Notes: generated by a model from the sequence alone, not told the origin. Positions 13,063-25,894 are shown, counted from the stretch's first letter. The stretch is DNA of 27,324 nucleotides from Phoronis australis (GCA_002633005.1 NMRA01000471.1:246386-273709), one strand, 5' to 3'. Translations and numbers: made by a program.

Positions 13063-13319
13063 ACATATTACATGGTACCATCCCATACACTTCCCATAAA
13101 GCAATATGACCACAGGTGTTGATAAACATATTACATGGTACCATCCCATACACTTCCCATAAAGCAACATGACCACATGTGTTGATAAACATATTACATG
13201 GTACCATCCCATACACTTCCCATAAAGCAATATGACCAAATGTGTTGATAAACATATTACATGGTACCATCCCATACACTTCCCATAAAGCAACATGACC
13301 ACATGTGTTGATAAACATA
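13063..13319. repeat. 63-bp minisatellite, four copies
   Basis: The phrase acatattacatggtaccatc recurs every 63 bases, with 'ttacatggta' at 13068, 13131, 13194 and 13257 and the start of a fifth copy at 13320. Copies differ at only a few positions (caatatg/caacatg, caggtg/catgtg/aatgtg). Since 63 is a multiple of three, repetitive minus-strand frames of 85 and 95 codons are by-products. It lies about 200 bp upstream of exon 6. Confidence 0.97.
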
Positions 13320-13331
13320 TTACCACAATGA

Positions 13332-13520
13332 CCTATTGTCTATTATAGTCCGAGGTACTCGAAAACACTTTAGGCTGTACAAGAACATAAATTATATTCT
13401 TTTGATAATCATATCTGATATTATCTGTTGTGTTATAATAACCCTGAATACTGAAAGGTTCTTGTTCTGACAGTCCCACATGATGTTGAGACTCGTATTG
13501 TCTGATATTGTCTGTTATAG
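13332..13520 (+). repeat. Decayed copies of the exon 6 acceptor region
   Basis: The true acceptor context is attgtctgttatag followed by ccccaagtaccctaaagac. A similar block (attgtctattatag then tccgaggtactcgaaaac) occurs 172 bp upstream, and a weaker one (tattatctgttgtgttataa) near 13417. A cag at 13471-13473 could serve as an alternative acceptor, but its phase does not fit and its frame hits TGA after two codons. Confidence 0.55.
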
Positions 13521-13614
13521 CCCCAAGTACCCTAAAGACTCATGGCCCAATAAGACTGCAGACAAAGCCACTCTCGAGACTGTCTACTTTGGTCTAATAA
13601 AACCAGTAGCAGGG
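13521..13614 (+). CDS. FAM135A: FAM135 exon 6
   Basis: The exon completes Asn from the previous split codon, then reads PKYPKDSWPNKTADKATLE and TVYFGLIKPVAG. The LE-V-FG element corresponds to a conserved vertebrate segment after the FDYFHL block. The acceptor ttatag at 13515-13520 was chosen because it alone keeps the phase. The exon ends in phase 0 before 'gtgagt' at 13615. Confidence 0.85.
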
Positions 13615-13719
13615 GTGAGTACTGCTTAGTAGGTGTACACATGCATAAGTTGCTTTGGTCTCATAAAGCCAGTAGGAGGGGTGAGTACTGGTTAGCAGGT
13701 GTACACATGCAAAAATTAC
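13588..13719 (+). repeat. 66-bp tandem duplication across the exon 6 donor
   Basis: The last 27 bases of exon 6 and the first 39 of the intron (tttggtctaataaaaccagt... then gtgagtactg...) are repeated at 13654-13719 with about ten changes, including a second gtgagtactg donor at 13681. Reading past the first donor gives GTG AGT ACT GCT TAG, so use of the second donor would truncate the protein. Confidence 0.9.
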
Positions 13720-13921
13720 TTCGTAACTGAGTATTGGAAGGAAACTTTCATTCACTAAGGACTGAGTGGTTGACATATAAAATTTCGTTTTTCATATTCT
13801 TACTCATACCTATTTCATATAGTAATTATTCACCCAGAAAATGAAAGAAAAAAGTGCCAAAAATAATTTCAGCTGGCTACAAATGCACAATTAGAAATTT
13901 AATCTTTGCATATGATTTCAG

Positions 13922-14057
13922 TCGACACGAAGACTTCACCAAGCTCAGCGTATCCATTGTAACATCTGTAGTATATTGCTGTCTTCTTATGAGAGTCTTC
14001 AGGCATCTCTCACAAACTTCATGTCCAAATTGCCTCACCAGCAGCAGATAAACATAG
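13922..14057 (+). CDS. FAM135A: FAM135 exon 7
   Basis: The acceptor gatttcag ends at 13921 and the exon starts in phase 0. It reads STRRLHQAQRIHCNICSILL followed by SSYESLQASLTNFMSKLP and HQQQINI. The H-A-R-H---C--LL--Y--L pattern fits the vertebrate helical segment in this place, which is less conserved than its neighbours. It ends in phase 1 before 'gtgagt' at 14058. Confidence 0.8.
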
Positions 14058-14487
14058 GTGAGTTACGAAGTTCATTTAAAACCAATCAAAATTCAGAAAT
14101 TGACTCGTATTTCAATTGATTGCCTTTTTCTAGGCTAACCATCATTTATTCTGAGCTCTGTCATGTAAGTGTACCCCAATTTCAGATGCACCCTAATTTC
14201 AGCCCCTCGGAGGGTTTTTGATTGTCTAAGGAACTGTTTGATGAAATGTGTTGAACTATTTATGTTTTTATATGGACTCCATTATGAACTGCAGTTACTG
14301 CGCCAAGTATCTGGCCTCGGATAAATAGTCGTCATAGCAACAAGACTAATAACAAACCTACAAAAACTTGATGTGTAGTTTAACAAAATTTTATGTATAC
14401 CGTATATTAAAGGTCTACCCATATTTCTTTGTTGGCGCTATTTTCTTTCACATCCATTTGACACTGCGACATTCTTTACTTTAACAG
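14058..14487. other. Intron 7
   Basis: 430 bp with no recognised repeat or gene. It ends with tttaacag. Confidence 0.75.
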
Positions 14488-14537
14488 AATCTCATGACTG
14501 CCATGCAAAGCTTAAGAAAGTGGAACAGAAAATACAG
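14488..14537 (+). CDS. FAM135A: FAM135 exon 8 (small)
   Basis: The 50-bp exon codes (E)SHDCHAKLKKVEQKIQ, a charged helical piece matching the E--L---C--V-KI pattern of the family. Two bases complete Glu from exon 7, and it ends in phase 0 before 'gtatac' at 14538. This donor is the founding copy of the array that follows. Confidence 0.8.
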
Positions 14538-14868
14538 GTATACAGCTCTGTTTATTGACAAATACAGGTATATATAGAGCTCTGTTGTCTATTAATATGA
14601 CAAATACAGGTATGCAGCTCTGTTGTCTATTAATATGACAAATACAGGTATGCAGCTCTGTTGTCTATTGATATGACAAATACAGGTATGCAGCTCTGTT
14701 GTCTATTGATATGACAAATACAGGTATGCAGCTCTGTTGTCTATTGATATGACAAATACAGGTATGCAGCTCTGTTGTCTATTGATATGACAAATACAGA
14801 TATGCAGCTCTGTTGTCTATTGATATGACAAATACAGGTATACAGCTCTGTTGTCTATTAATATGACG
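14529..14868 (+). repeat. 38-bp minisatellite growing from the exon 8 donor
   Basis: The junction string aatacag|gtata at 14531 recurs at 14561, 14603, 14641, 14679, 14717, 14755, 14793 and 14831, with exact 38-bp spacing from 14603 onward. Each unit also has cagctctgttgtctatt(a/g)at. The copy at 14793 has lost the GT (aatacagata). Every other copy keeps a donor-like cag|gtat. Reading through the first donor meets TGA after six codons, so the extra donors cannot extend the protein. Confidence 0.97.
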
Positions 14869-15296
14869 AGTATTTGAAGCATGTATTAGATGTCACTATG
14901 GTACCTGCGTAGAATTCTGAAGAGGTTTTGTGATTTGAAATCTGTGACGACGTGAAGTATGGGCATTTTTGTTTTTACTTACTTTTCGTGTGATGGAACT
15001 GTTGCGGATCTCCTACAATTATGTGTGGTCAGCTCAACGTAATGGTTGAATGGAAAGGTTAGCCATCCAGCTGCAAAGCAATGTGTAGCTCTTTGTCTGT
15101 GTTTATGTTGCTATAGCTACCAACTGGTTGCATAGCAACAACTTCTTGTGCCACCCGTATTGCAAAGAAGTGCCATAATTTTCAACTTGGTGTTTTCTGC
15201 GTTATATGCAGTTACAGATTCAGCTTTTACCACTACTCACTCTGCAGGTGACCTTTGCTCCATCTGTAAATAGGTCAAATGTTGTTGATGTTTCAG
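14869..15296. other. Intron 8, 3' part
   Basis: No gene or repeat recognised after the 38-bp array. It ends gatgtttcag before exon 9. Confidence 0.75.
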
Positions 15297-15452
15297 TGTG
15301 TGTCCAGTGAAGATGACTTCGTTCCCACAGCGACAGCTGACATTGCCACCTTGTGTGCAGAGAACCTAATACTTTGGATGCAGTTTATTGAGGCTGTCAC
15401 ATTCAACGAGACAATTACCAAGTATCTTGCTGAAGAACATCACGTCCATCGA
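15297..15452 (+). CDS. FAM135A: FAM135 exon 9
   Basis: The exon reads CVSSEDDFVPTATADIATL, CAENLILWMQFIEAVTFNET and ITKYLAEEHHVHR. The LW-QF-E-VT----I---L--EHH--R pattern is strongly conserved with vertebrate FAM135A/B. It is in phase 0 at both ends, with acceptor gtttcag and donor 'gtaaat' at 15453. An in-frame ATG at 15279 lies in the intron and is not a start. Confidence 0.94.
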
Positions 15453-16325
15453 GTAAATAGACATTGTTTACATTTTATTTAGTTAAAACAGGGTCAATAA
15501 ACATCACTAGCAATAGGTGAAAGATGAAAATGATTAAAATTACAGTACTGCCTTCTTCGTTATGTGTAGCAGTGTATTTTGTCCAATCAAAGTTACAGTT
15601 TTAAGAGTCTATGAATTCTGTAAATGTCACTTGGGTCTGCTTGAAATTTGTGCCACATTCACAAGTGCATAAAACATACCCTTTGGATAAGGACATGTTT
15701 AGACGTACTTACTAAACTAAAGCTTGCCCTTTGATCTCATGATGTCAGAGGTGGATTTATTTTTTTTCACACCGTTAAATAAGAGAAAAAGAATTGTTGC
15801 ATTGTGGAGGCAAGAAGAGTGATAAGTGGTGAAAATGGCAGAGCATGTGGACGATCCAGTAATAAACCATGTAACGGTCCAGTTATTAACCATGTGAACG
15901 GTCCAGTAATAAGCAATGCAGTGCGTACCAAGACCTTCGGTTAAGTACTTAAGTGATCGTTTTTGACGTTCTCCCAGACATCTAAATTTCAATCTCTCAT
16001 GAGAACTCCGGATATCCTACTTCTAAAATTCGTCCATCATGCTCTGAAGCATCACAATTTATTATCCAGTTTGAAACATGGCTCCTGACAATGTTCTATC
16101 TTGTACATGTTATACTTTGGGCCAATGGCCATGTGTATATATTTCAATAAATCACTAGAAATAAAAGTTAAACGGTCCAGTAAAAATGAACAATTACTTA
16201 ATTGAACTGCAGAAACATTTTGAAACCCTAGGCCACCTGGTGTAGTAATAACTTCTTTAACTGTGTTATCATAGTTAGGAGAAGCCTTCCTATTTGTGTG
16301 TTATATGAGATTGAATTGGTCTTAG
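15453..16325. other. Intron 9
   Basis: Short imperfect repeats of 'aacggtccagt(a/t)at' occur at about 15873, 15898 and 16171. No gene recognised. It ends with ggtcttag. Confidence 0.7.
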
Positions 16326-16399
16326 GTAAAAAGGTTTGCAGAAGGATTCTTCACAGCTGACAGTTGCAAGTCCAAGCTGCTGGAATGTTACGAACCCAG
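16326..16399 (+). CDS. FAM135A: FAM135 exon 10
   Basis: The exon reads VKRFAEGFFTADSCKSKLL then ECYEP and two bases of a split Ser. Joined to exon 9 it gives EHHVHR-VKRFAEGFF, close to the vertebrate EHHTLRVRRFSEAFF segment. It begins in phase 0 after cttag and ends before 'gtgagt' at 16400. Confidence 0.9.
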
Positions 16400-16499
16400 G
16401 TGAGTGGAGACGGATGATAGGTGTACATGTGTTTGCCTCATTCAGGTGAGTAGAGAAAGACAGGTGATAAGTGTACCTGTGTTTGCCTCATTCAGGTGT
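16400..16499 (+). repeat. Duplicated exon 10 donor; units bounded by GT and AG
   Basis: The intron starts with two similar units, 46 bp at 16400-16445 and 50 bp at 16446-16495. Each begins gtgagt(g/a)gaga and ends with tgtttgcctcattcag. A third cag|gtgtt follows at 16496. Each unit looks like a tiny GT-AG intron, though both are almost certainly inside the real 457-bp intron. Reading past the first donor gives an immediate TGA. Confidence 0.9.
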
Positions 16500-16680
16500 T
16501 GACAGCCTTGTCATTCATTGTTCTGAGCTTCAGTGTAATCTGGACTGCAAGTACTTCCTATGAGTTTGACATCACAGATTATTAAAAAATGCAAAATTGT
16601 GAAGACATGTTGGCATATCACTGTCACTTAATCTAATTCAGCATTATTATCGCTATCAGTTTTGTCATGATATCACTGTA

Positions 16681-16743
16681 ATTGCAGCATCCATGGACAC
16701 TTAGACCACGCAGCCATTGTCACACTAGCTCCATCTGTCTACT
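16681..16743 (+). repeat. Decayed copy of the exon 11 acceptor and exon start
   Basis: The segment attgcagcatccatggacac is a copy of the true acceptor and exon start 169 bp downstream (attgcagtatccatggacac). About 35 of the first 45 bases match. In exon phase it reads SIHGHLDHAAIVTLAPSVY then TAA, against the true SIHGHSDYAAIVKNSPYYQ. It is a pseudo-exon remnant without a donor. Confidence 0.85.
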
Positions 16744-16785
16744 AATGATGAACTCATCTCTATCCATGATTACATACAACTAGTT

Positions 16786-16844
16786 CAACCCTACACTAAT
16801 ACTGGAGTCCTATCCAACCCTACACTAATACTGGAGTCCTATCC
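16786..16844. repeat. 29-bp tandem duplication before exon 11
   Basis: Two copies of a 29-bp unit, caaccctacactaatactgg plus agtcctatc, start at 16786 and 16815. They lie between the pseudo-exon and the real exon 11 acceptor. Confidence 0.95.
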
Positions 16845-16856
16845 ACTCCATTGCAG

Positions 16857-17008
16857 TATCCATGGACACTCGGACTATGCAGCCATAGTGAAGAACTCCC
16901 CTTACTACCAGTCTATACCTCCGCTACATGTTGAGTGCTTGGAGATGGATGGAGATTACACACTGTTACCTATTATATTTGAAGATGTCTTCACGGATCA
17001 AGTCAATG
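16857..17008 (+). CDS. FAM135A: FAM135 exon 11 (LPIIFED segment)
   Basis: The exon completes Ser, then codes IHGHSDYAAIVKNSPYYQSI, PPLHVECLEMDGDYTLLP and IIFEDVFTDQVN. The PPL--EC-E-DGD---LPIIFED block is a hallmark of FAM135 and ends the conserved N-terminal region. The acceptor cattgcag at 16849-16856 keeps phase. It ends with one base before 'gtatgt' at 17009. Confidence 0.95.
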
Positions 17009-17079
17009 GTATGTGGATACTCTGGTCTCCAGGGTCCATGGTCTTATGTCCAGTGTCCGCACTCTAATCTCCAGTGGTT

Positions 17080-17504
17080 GGTTGCATGAAACATTCCCAA
17101 ATAGGGACTCAACTAAGTTCCCTAAATCTTTTTCGGATTCGTTTTATTGTTTAGGCATAGATGTGATATTTATTCTATAATTTTATCTTTATTATGAGCT
17201 CTTCTGTGACTGATGACATTTTCTAATAATATAACTAAAAATTGAGCCCTCAGTTCAATCAAAATAATTAGGGACTTAGTCCTTAAATTGGGGGAGTTGC
17301 ATGAAAAGATCCCTACTTATTTTCAATAAGATTGAGAATTCAATCTAGAGTTCACTCTCAACTTGTATCAAAGTAAAACAATTGGCATAGTAATGATACT
17401 CAAACAGCATAAAATAGGACTGTCAGTGTTATCTCACTCCTACAAATACACAGTAGATTTAGGGAACTTGGCTGAGCCCCTATTTGGGACAGTTTCACGC
17501 AACC
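17080..17504. mobile_element. MITE-like element with 50-bp inverted ends
   Basis: Arms at 17080-17129 (ggttgcatgaaacattccca...) and 17455-17504 are inverted repeats, with about 43 of 50 positions matching. Element length is 425 bp. It has no coding capacity. A further shared 'ccagt' outside the arms (17071 and, inverted, 17509-17513) may mean the ends extend slightly. No target-site duplication was identified. It lies within intron 11. Confidence 0.8.
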
Positions 17505-17583
17505 GGGAACTGGGTCCCGGCTTGTAAATGTACTCAAAACTGAACAAAAAATTATTTTGCATTTTCTGTTTTATATTAGCAAA

Positions 17584-17637
17584 TTCAAGCTAAGTGTCTG
17601 TTGTCCTGTGCTCAAGCTAAGTGTCTATTGTCCTGTC
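17584..17637. repeat. 27-bp tandem duplication
   Basis: tcaagctaagtgtct(g/a)ttg plus tcctgt is repeated twice, with units starting at 17584 and 17611. This is simple intronic duplication. Confidence 0.9.
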
Positions 17638-17676
17638 CTCAAGTACTTAATGATTTACATGGATTACACTCTAATC

Positions 17677-17860
17677 CCATTTCGCACTTGACAACACTGG
17701 TATTAAAACTAAATTTGAGTTGAATCCTGGTTTGCTGTTGATGATCCTAGCATTAAAGCTATAATTTTGAGTCTGAAATAAAAACCTCCAGTTTTTACTT
17801 GAAATCTGAAGTTTTAACTTAAGTTTGTAGCTCTAATTTAGGGGTCAAGTGTGAACATGG
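17677..17860. mobile_element. Small inverted-repeat element (184 bp)
   Basis: The left end ccatttcgcacttgac is matched in reverse complement at the right end (17844-17860, ccatgttcacacttgac) with one gap and one change. Interior stretches of attaaa(a/g)ct and tttgagt(t/c)tga recur. A MITE or other foldback element is the best reading. Confidence 0.5.
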
Positions 17861-18107
17861 AATAGAAACTTGTATGTGTAAATCATAATGTTGTCAAACA
17901 TAGAATGGTAGACATCTATTTTGAGCAATAGTGGAATGGTTGCCTTAAAGTATGGGGTGTGATTAGTAATTTATGGAGTCGAGAAGAAAATTTTGGTGGT
18001 TTTAGAATGAAGGTTGAAAATCAAGGGTTATGCGCTTGCAATACAATTCTTTGGCTGATATGTATTAACAAACTTGCAACTGTCAATAGTGGTTTCCTTT
18101 GTTACAG

Positions 18108-19527
18108 TAATAACATTTGATGGTACTGACTGTCGTAAGAAATTGGGCGCCACTAGATCTGACCATTCTAATGCTGACTCCGCCTCCACACATAGTTCCA
18201 CGAGTAGTACCGGCGACGGCATGTCACCCAAAATGAGGCACAGGCAGCGCAAGTTTATCAAAAATATCAAGCCTGGCACGTTCAAACGCCCTGGCTCTAT
18301 GTACGCTCTAGATGAAGCAGAGGCTCATAACTTTGAGGAACCAAAGTCAGGTGTGTCTCTAATTGGGTATAGTAAGAAGTCTTCGAGTGCCGTGGTGCAG
18401 ATAGGCACGCTGTCTCCTAAAATTGGCCGTGACCCTGGTCTGGGCACGCCTGGAACGTTTAGAAAACTGAGCGATAACGTGCCAGCACCGTTAATTTCGT
18501 GTGGATCTGATGTTGCTGTGAGTGAGACCAAGATGTCCGCCGCTATATCCGTTCCGTGCCTGAATCATGAGCAGCTGTTAACATCAGTGACATTAGGTAC
18601 AGGTGTGGAGACAACGCAGCAGAACTCTCAGGGGGATGTACGTAAAGCCTGGGGCACTGCGGGTCCCAGAACACGGCACGACTGGGCGGGCTCAGTCGTG
18701 TCGACGACAACAGTGTCCGAAAATAAATTGACCTCATTTGAGAGGTCAACCTCTCATAGTCAGAAGTTCAGTATTGACGAGGATTTTCGTCGACTAAATG
18801 GTGTGACGCTCGAAGAATTAAACACTATGGAGTCTGATAGGGCAGATAATAATGACATCATCATAGAAGATATCACTGAGGAACCGTTAGATGAGGGAGA
18901 TAATGCAAGGGTTGCGGGCATGCTTCAGTTACAAAAGCAGGACTACGATACACTAGCTACAAGTATATCAAAGGCTTTAGGTGAGCCTGATGAACTCAGT
19001 ATTGGTGAGGGAGATGAACCTGTATCTGTGGTGGAACGTGCTGGGGTCAGAAATTGTGAGTCAGACAGCGAAGTCGTCGTGACGACGGGGGTCGGAACCA
19101 GTGACGCCATTGGTGTGGATGTGACGTGTTTGAGTAAACCAGCTTACGCGTCATCGGCGAGTTCAGGGGGACATCTGTTCACAGCCAGAGAGTTCTTTAA
19201 AGAGGAGTATGACTCGATGTGCAAGTCAAAGAACTCGCCTCTCAATTCCCAAACAGGACACAGCGTGGCTCACGTACCGCCTCGGAACGTCATGCAAAAT
19301 GGTGGTCACCACTTGATACATGGTCCGTCATGTCCTGTGTTGACAGACACTTCGGATGTATCTTTTACCAGATTCAACCAACCCATTGTACATCAGCCTC
19401 TACTCCGCCATGGTCTGGAGCAAGGTCTGCACTCGTCATCATCACTCCCTGAGCTGACGAGTCTAGAAAAGAAGAACTCCAGTCCTGCCAACAGACTGGT
19501 CGCTGCTGTCGCTGACCAGACGATTAA
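18108..19527 (+). CDS. FAM135A: FAM135 exon 12, large Ser/Thr-rich linker exon
   Basis: The 1,420-bp exon codes about 473 residues joining the N-terminal region to the esterase domain. After VITFDGTDCRKK comes a Ser/Thr-rich stretch, then a basic block HRQRKFIKNIKPGTFKRPGS. Further on are long low-complexity and acidic parts (DIIIEDITEEPLDEGD), REFFKEEYDSMC, and SSSLPELTSLEKK near the end. It is probably disordered. Vertebrate FAM135 proteins also have one big, poorly conserved exon here. The acceptor gttacag at 18101-18107 supplies the last two bases of Val, and the donor is 'gtaaga' at 19528. The in-frame ATG at 18074 is intronic. A TAA following the donor belongs to the intron. Confidence 0.93.
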
Positions 19528-19894
19528 GTAAGACTTTCAATTGTATGACCTTGATAGTTTATCTTTTACTGGATTTATTCTAATTCATGGATAAAAGAAT
19601 AAAGAATCAATAGTATACAAATAGTCGGATCTCGAGGGTGTTTTCACACCATATGGAGCGAGGGAGAACATTGAAGACCTGCTTTTGAGATCTTGTTGTT
19701 GGTGTGTGTTGATTGCAATCCTATAAATATTACCAGTGCAAGGTTATTTAACAAACGTGTTGAGAGTCGACTCTATTCTATTTGATTTCGTTCTGATGAT
19801 TTTTCTATTAAATCAAAATGTCTAAGACTTACATTTTTGTTCTGTATTTTATGGCCAAAACTAAATGTTAATCATCGCTGTCTATCATTTTCAG
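19528..19894. other. Intron 12
   Basis: 367 bp, no repeats or genes recognised. It ends tcattttcag. Confidence 0.8.
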
Positions 19895-19954
19895 TTTTAT
19901 CACAGCCAAAGAGTTGATGAAAGCCCAGCTGCATTTTAATGGTCACTTATACAG
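19895..19954 (+). CDS. FAM135A: FAM135 exon 13
   Basis: The 60-bp exon completes Asn and reads FITAKELMKAQLHFNGHLY, with the last two bases belonging to a split Ser. It matches the family F--AKE--K-QL-F-G-LYSD segment that leads into the hydrolase. It ends before 'gtgaga' at 19955. Confidence 0.9.
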
Positions 19955-20304
19955 GTGAGAGTCATTTTCAAACAAACTGTTCCTGTCATCCTGCTACCAG
20001 TTTCTCTTAAGTTTTGTGATTTATCTCAGTTACCATGGTTACAAGCATTAGAATGGATACCAGTCTCTTGCTTCGCATAGCATTAGTTTGCCATTCAACG
20101 AATTTAGAGCTTACAACTGTCAGTAAATCAGTCCATATTCGGTTTAATGCTCACCTTATAGGTATTAAAAAAGTTTACTTTTAATTGACTGTATTACATT
20201 GCTTCCTGCAATAGCTCTTATGGGTTGAACAGACATTTTATGTGGCCATGTCACACCCTGTGCTTCTTGACATGGTTTTCTCAGTTCCATTTATATCATT
20301 GTAG
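19955..20304. other. Intron 13
   Basis: 350 bp with nothing recognised beyond splice signals (gtgaga at the start, ttgtag at the end). Confidence 0.8.
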
Positions 20305-20405
20305 TGACTTCATGACACAGAACTCAAGCATACCGTATTTCTGGCCTCCAGAGAAACGCCTCGATGATGGACTACACTTGATCATTTGTGTTCATGGTTT
20401 GGATG
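20305..20405 (+). CDS. FAM135A: FAM135 exon 14, start of the DUF676 esterase domain
   Basis: The exon reads (S)DFMTQNSSIPYFWPPEKR followed by LDDGLHLIICVHGLDG. The IICVHGLDG strand-turn carries the HG-x-x-G motif that shapes the oxyanion hole in alpha/beta-hydrolases, and marks entry into the DUF676 domain. The acceptor is ttgtag at 20299-20304. It ends in phase 1 before 'gtaggt' at 20406. The reading frame continues only briefly into the intron. Confidence 0.95.
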
Positions 20406-21354
<949 letters not shown>

Positions 21355-21387
21355 TGAGTCTTGACCTCTGTGATCATTGGATCATAC

Positions 21388-21651
21388 CTCCAACAGGTGG
21401 CAGTCTGTATTCATTTATTCATGTTTGTGAAGGGGACCCCAAGTATAATTTAGTGTAGACCGACCGTTTAGTCACGTGATCTTCTAGTCATATGACACAC
21501 GAGTAGTTCCAGATGTAGTTCAGACTTCATGGTAGTAAGAAAACTAAACAAAAGTCAGTAATACTGAGGTCATGTTAGAGTCATGTCGGTGATAATACAT
21601 ACCATATAATAGTCAGGTACTTTGTCTTTCTTGTGATGCCACCTGTTGGAG
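21388..21651. mobile_element. Inverted-repeat element (264 bp) in intron 15
   Basis: A perfect 15-bp inverted pair, ctccaacaggtggca at 21388 and tgccacctgttggag at 21637, bounds a 264-bp stretch without coding capacity. A related caccaggtggca occurs at 24351. A MITE is likely, but flanking target duplications are not clear. Confidence 0.5.
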
Positions 21652-21786
21652 AGACTATTGATTAAGGCTGTTAAGTGGAAATGGAACTTTGTTTTCAACA
21701 TGTCTTAGTGAAAACCTGCTGCTCAAGTACACAGACTAGACCAAGTTGCTGTATATGTTTGTCTAATGAAAGACCAGGTTGTATAA

Positions 21787-22060
<274 letters not shown>

Positions 22061-22382
22061 CGTAAAATGGTTCAAGCGAACTAAGTTCTCATTGACCTTT
22101 TACATGCAAGTTGATCATAGACACAATGAGCACATTTTTTTTGTTGCAAGAAATGGTTCAATTTATTTTTTATACTTTGTTTTGTGAAAATAATTTTAAC
22201 CCTGTAAGTTATTAAAGATTCAGTGGGTTATGAAAGTTGTGCACAAATTCAGTCATCTTGAATAATCAAAATTAACACGTGAGTCCAGTGATGCTTAATG
22301 CAAGCATGCGATAATAATGCCTATTAGGGTAATTTCTACATTGTCTAGTTTAAATGATAGGCTGCCTTCAGAAATGTCAAGG
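22061..22382. other. Intron 16, middle
   Basis: Unremarkable AT-rich sequence between two repeat arrays. Confidence 0.7.
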
Positions 22383-24724
<2,342 letters not shown>

Positions 24725-25389
24725 TTGTACATTAGGGTCGTCATGCTGCTATTTGGTTCATTTACAGGGCTTTCTCGCTAAAGTAAAAGTTCTCTAGTTT
24801 GGGACGGTCTCTAAAATTTAGGACATTGAAATTCATACGTTGATTGAATGTTCTCAATTTCAAAGATTGGAACATGGTGTCTTCGCTCTTCATCATATTT
24901 CTCAACATGGAACACTGCATTTTGTATGAAAAGAGTCTTAAAAATAGACTTGGCAGTTGACAAAATCCTTGTCAATGGCCATGGACGTTACATGCATCCA
25001 ATAGTGTGTAACATTGAGGTGAACTATTTCTTGCCGTGATCGTAGTACTTGAATTTGGGATAACCAATATTGCCTTTTCTAAAATTTGACACAAGCTCTG
25101 ACCTTGAACAAAATGATTAATTTTCCACCGGCCCAAACTGGAATTTTTATCGTACTTTTCAACCAAAAGTATAGATATGTTCAGTGTACATAAAGTGTAC
25201 ATTCCTTGCAATAAGGAAGGTCGGTAATACTTTCCAGGAAATGAATATAAGGTATAACTTTAAGGGTACAAATTCCTGGAAACGCTAGAGCAGGAAAAGT
25301 CTATCGATGTTAGTTATCAGGCATCCATCTCACAAAAACTTGTATGTCTTTGCTTAAGTTTGTGTGTCCATCACCAGCCAGTGTGTAGA
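24725..25389 (+). other. Probable 3' UTR, first part
   Basis: AT-rich sequence after the stop with no AATAAA found here, so the untranslated region likely runs further. Reading frames are short and unrelated to known families. Confidence 0.55.
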
Positions 25390-25624
25390 CCTGGGGCGCG
25401 TTCAAAGAAACTGACTAAAGCTCATTGTTGAGTTAAGTCTATAATTTTCCCCAACTTAGAGACTTTGAAACTTCCACATTCGGTAAGACTGTCAAACTTA
25501 AAACAAAACTTAAGTCAAAGACACTTAGGATCACTTTCTTGAAATGGACGGAACTTTTATCATAATATTGACTGAAATTTAAGATTTGTCTTAGCTAAGT
25601 CAGTTTTCTTGAAATGGCCCCTGG
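25390..25624. mobile_element. Non-autonomous inverted-repeat element (MITE-like), copy 2
   Basis: The left end cctggggcgcgttcaaagaa and the right end (reverse complement ccaggggccatttcaagaaa) are inverted repeats continuing through (a)actgact-agct. The interior shares several blocks with 850-1093. Length is 235 bp with no coding capacity. It sits in the probable 3' UTR, so it may be transcribed with the gene and could fold. Confidence 0.75.
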
Positions 25625-25894
25625 TACTTACTATAGTTGATAGGTTCAGCTTAATCACCAGTTGTGGAAATATTTCGTCCACTGTGCCCCACCCTCGGCC
25701 ACCTCACAAATTCCCAACTCATGAGAATCATACATCCACAAATTTGATTTTTAATTAATTAATGGGTTCAACTTTTATATATCACTGTTCCTTGAATGTT
25801 GAGCTTTGGGAGTAATGTACCTCTCTAACTTTTCGTTTCAGTTTGTTGTACATTAATTTGACTGAAACTGAATCTCTGTTTCTCTAGTTTTCTG

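Noticed and set aside
13039-13326. Minus-strand 85- and 95-codon repetitive frames
   Set aside because: By-products of the 63-bp array, with no start context or family signature.
13474-13520. Alternative exon 6 start after cag at 13473
   Set aside because: Joining exon 5 there puts TGA in frame after two codons. The AG at 13520 keeps phase.
18074-18107. ATG at 18074 as start of a separate 485-codon protein
   Set aside because: A strong acceptor at 18107 with matching phase from exon 11 shows the ATG is intronic, and the frame continues through the 19528 donor into family-typical exons.
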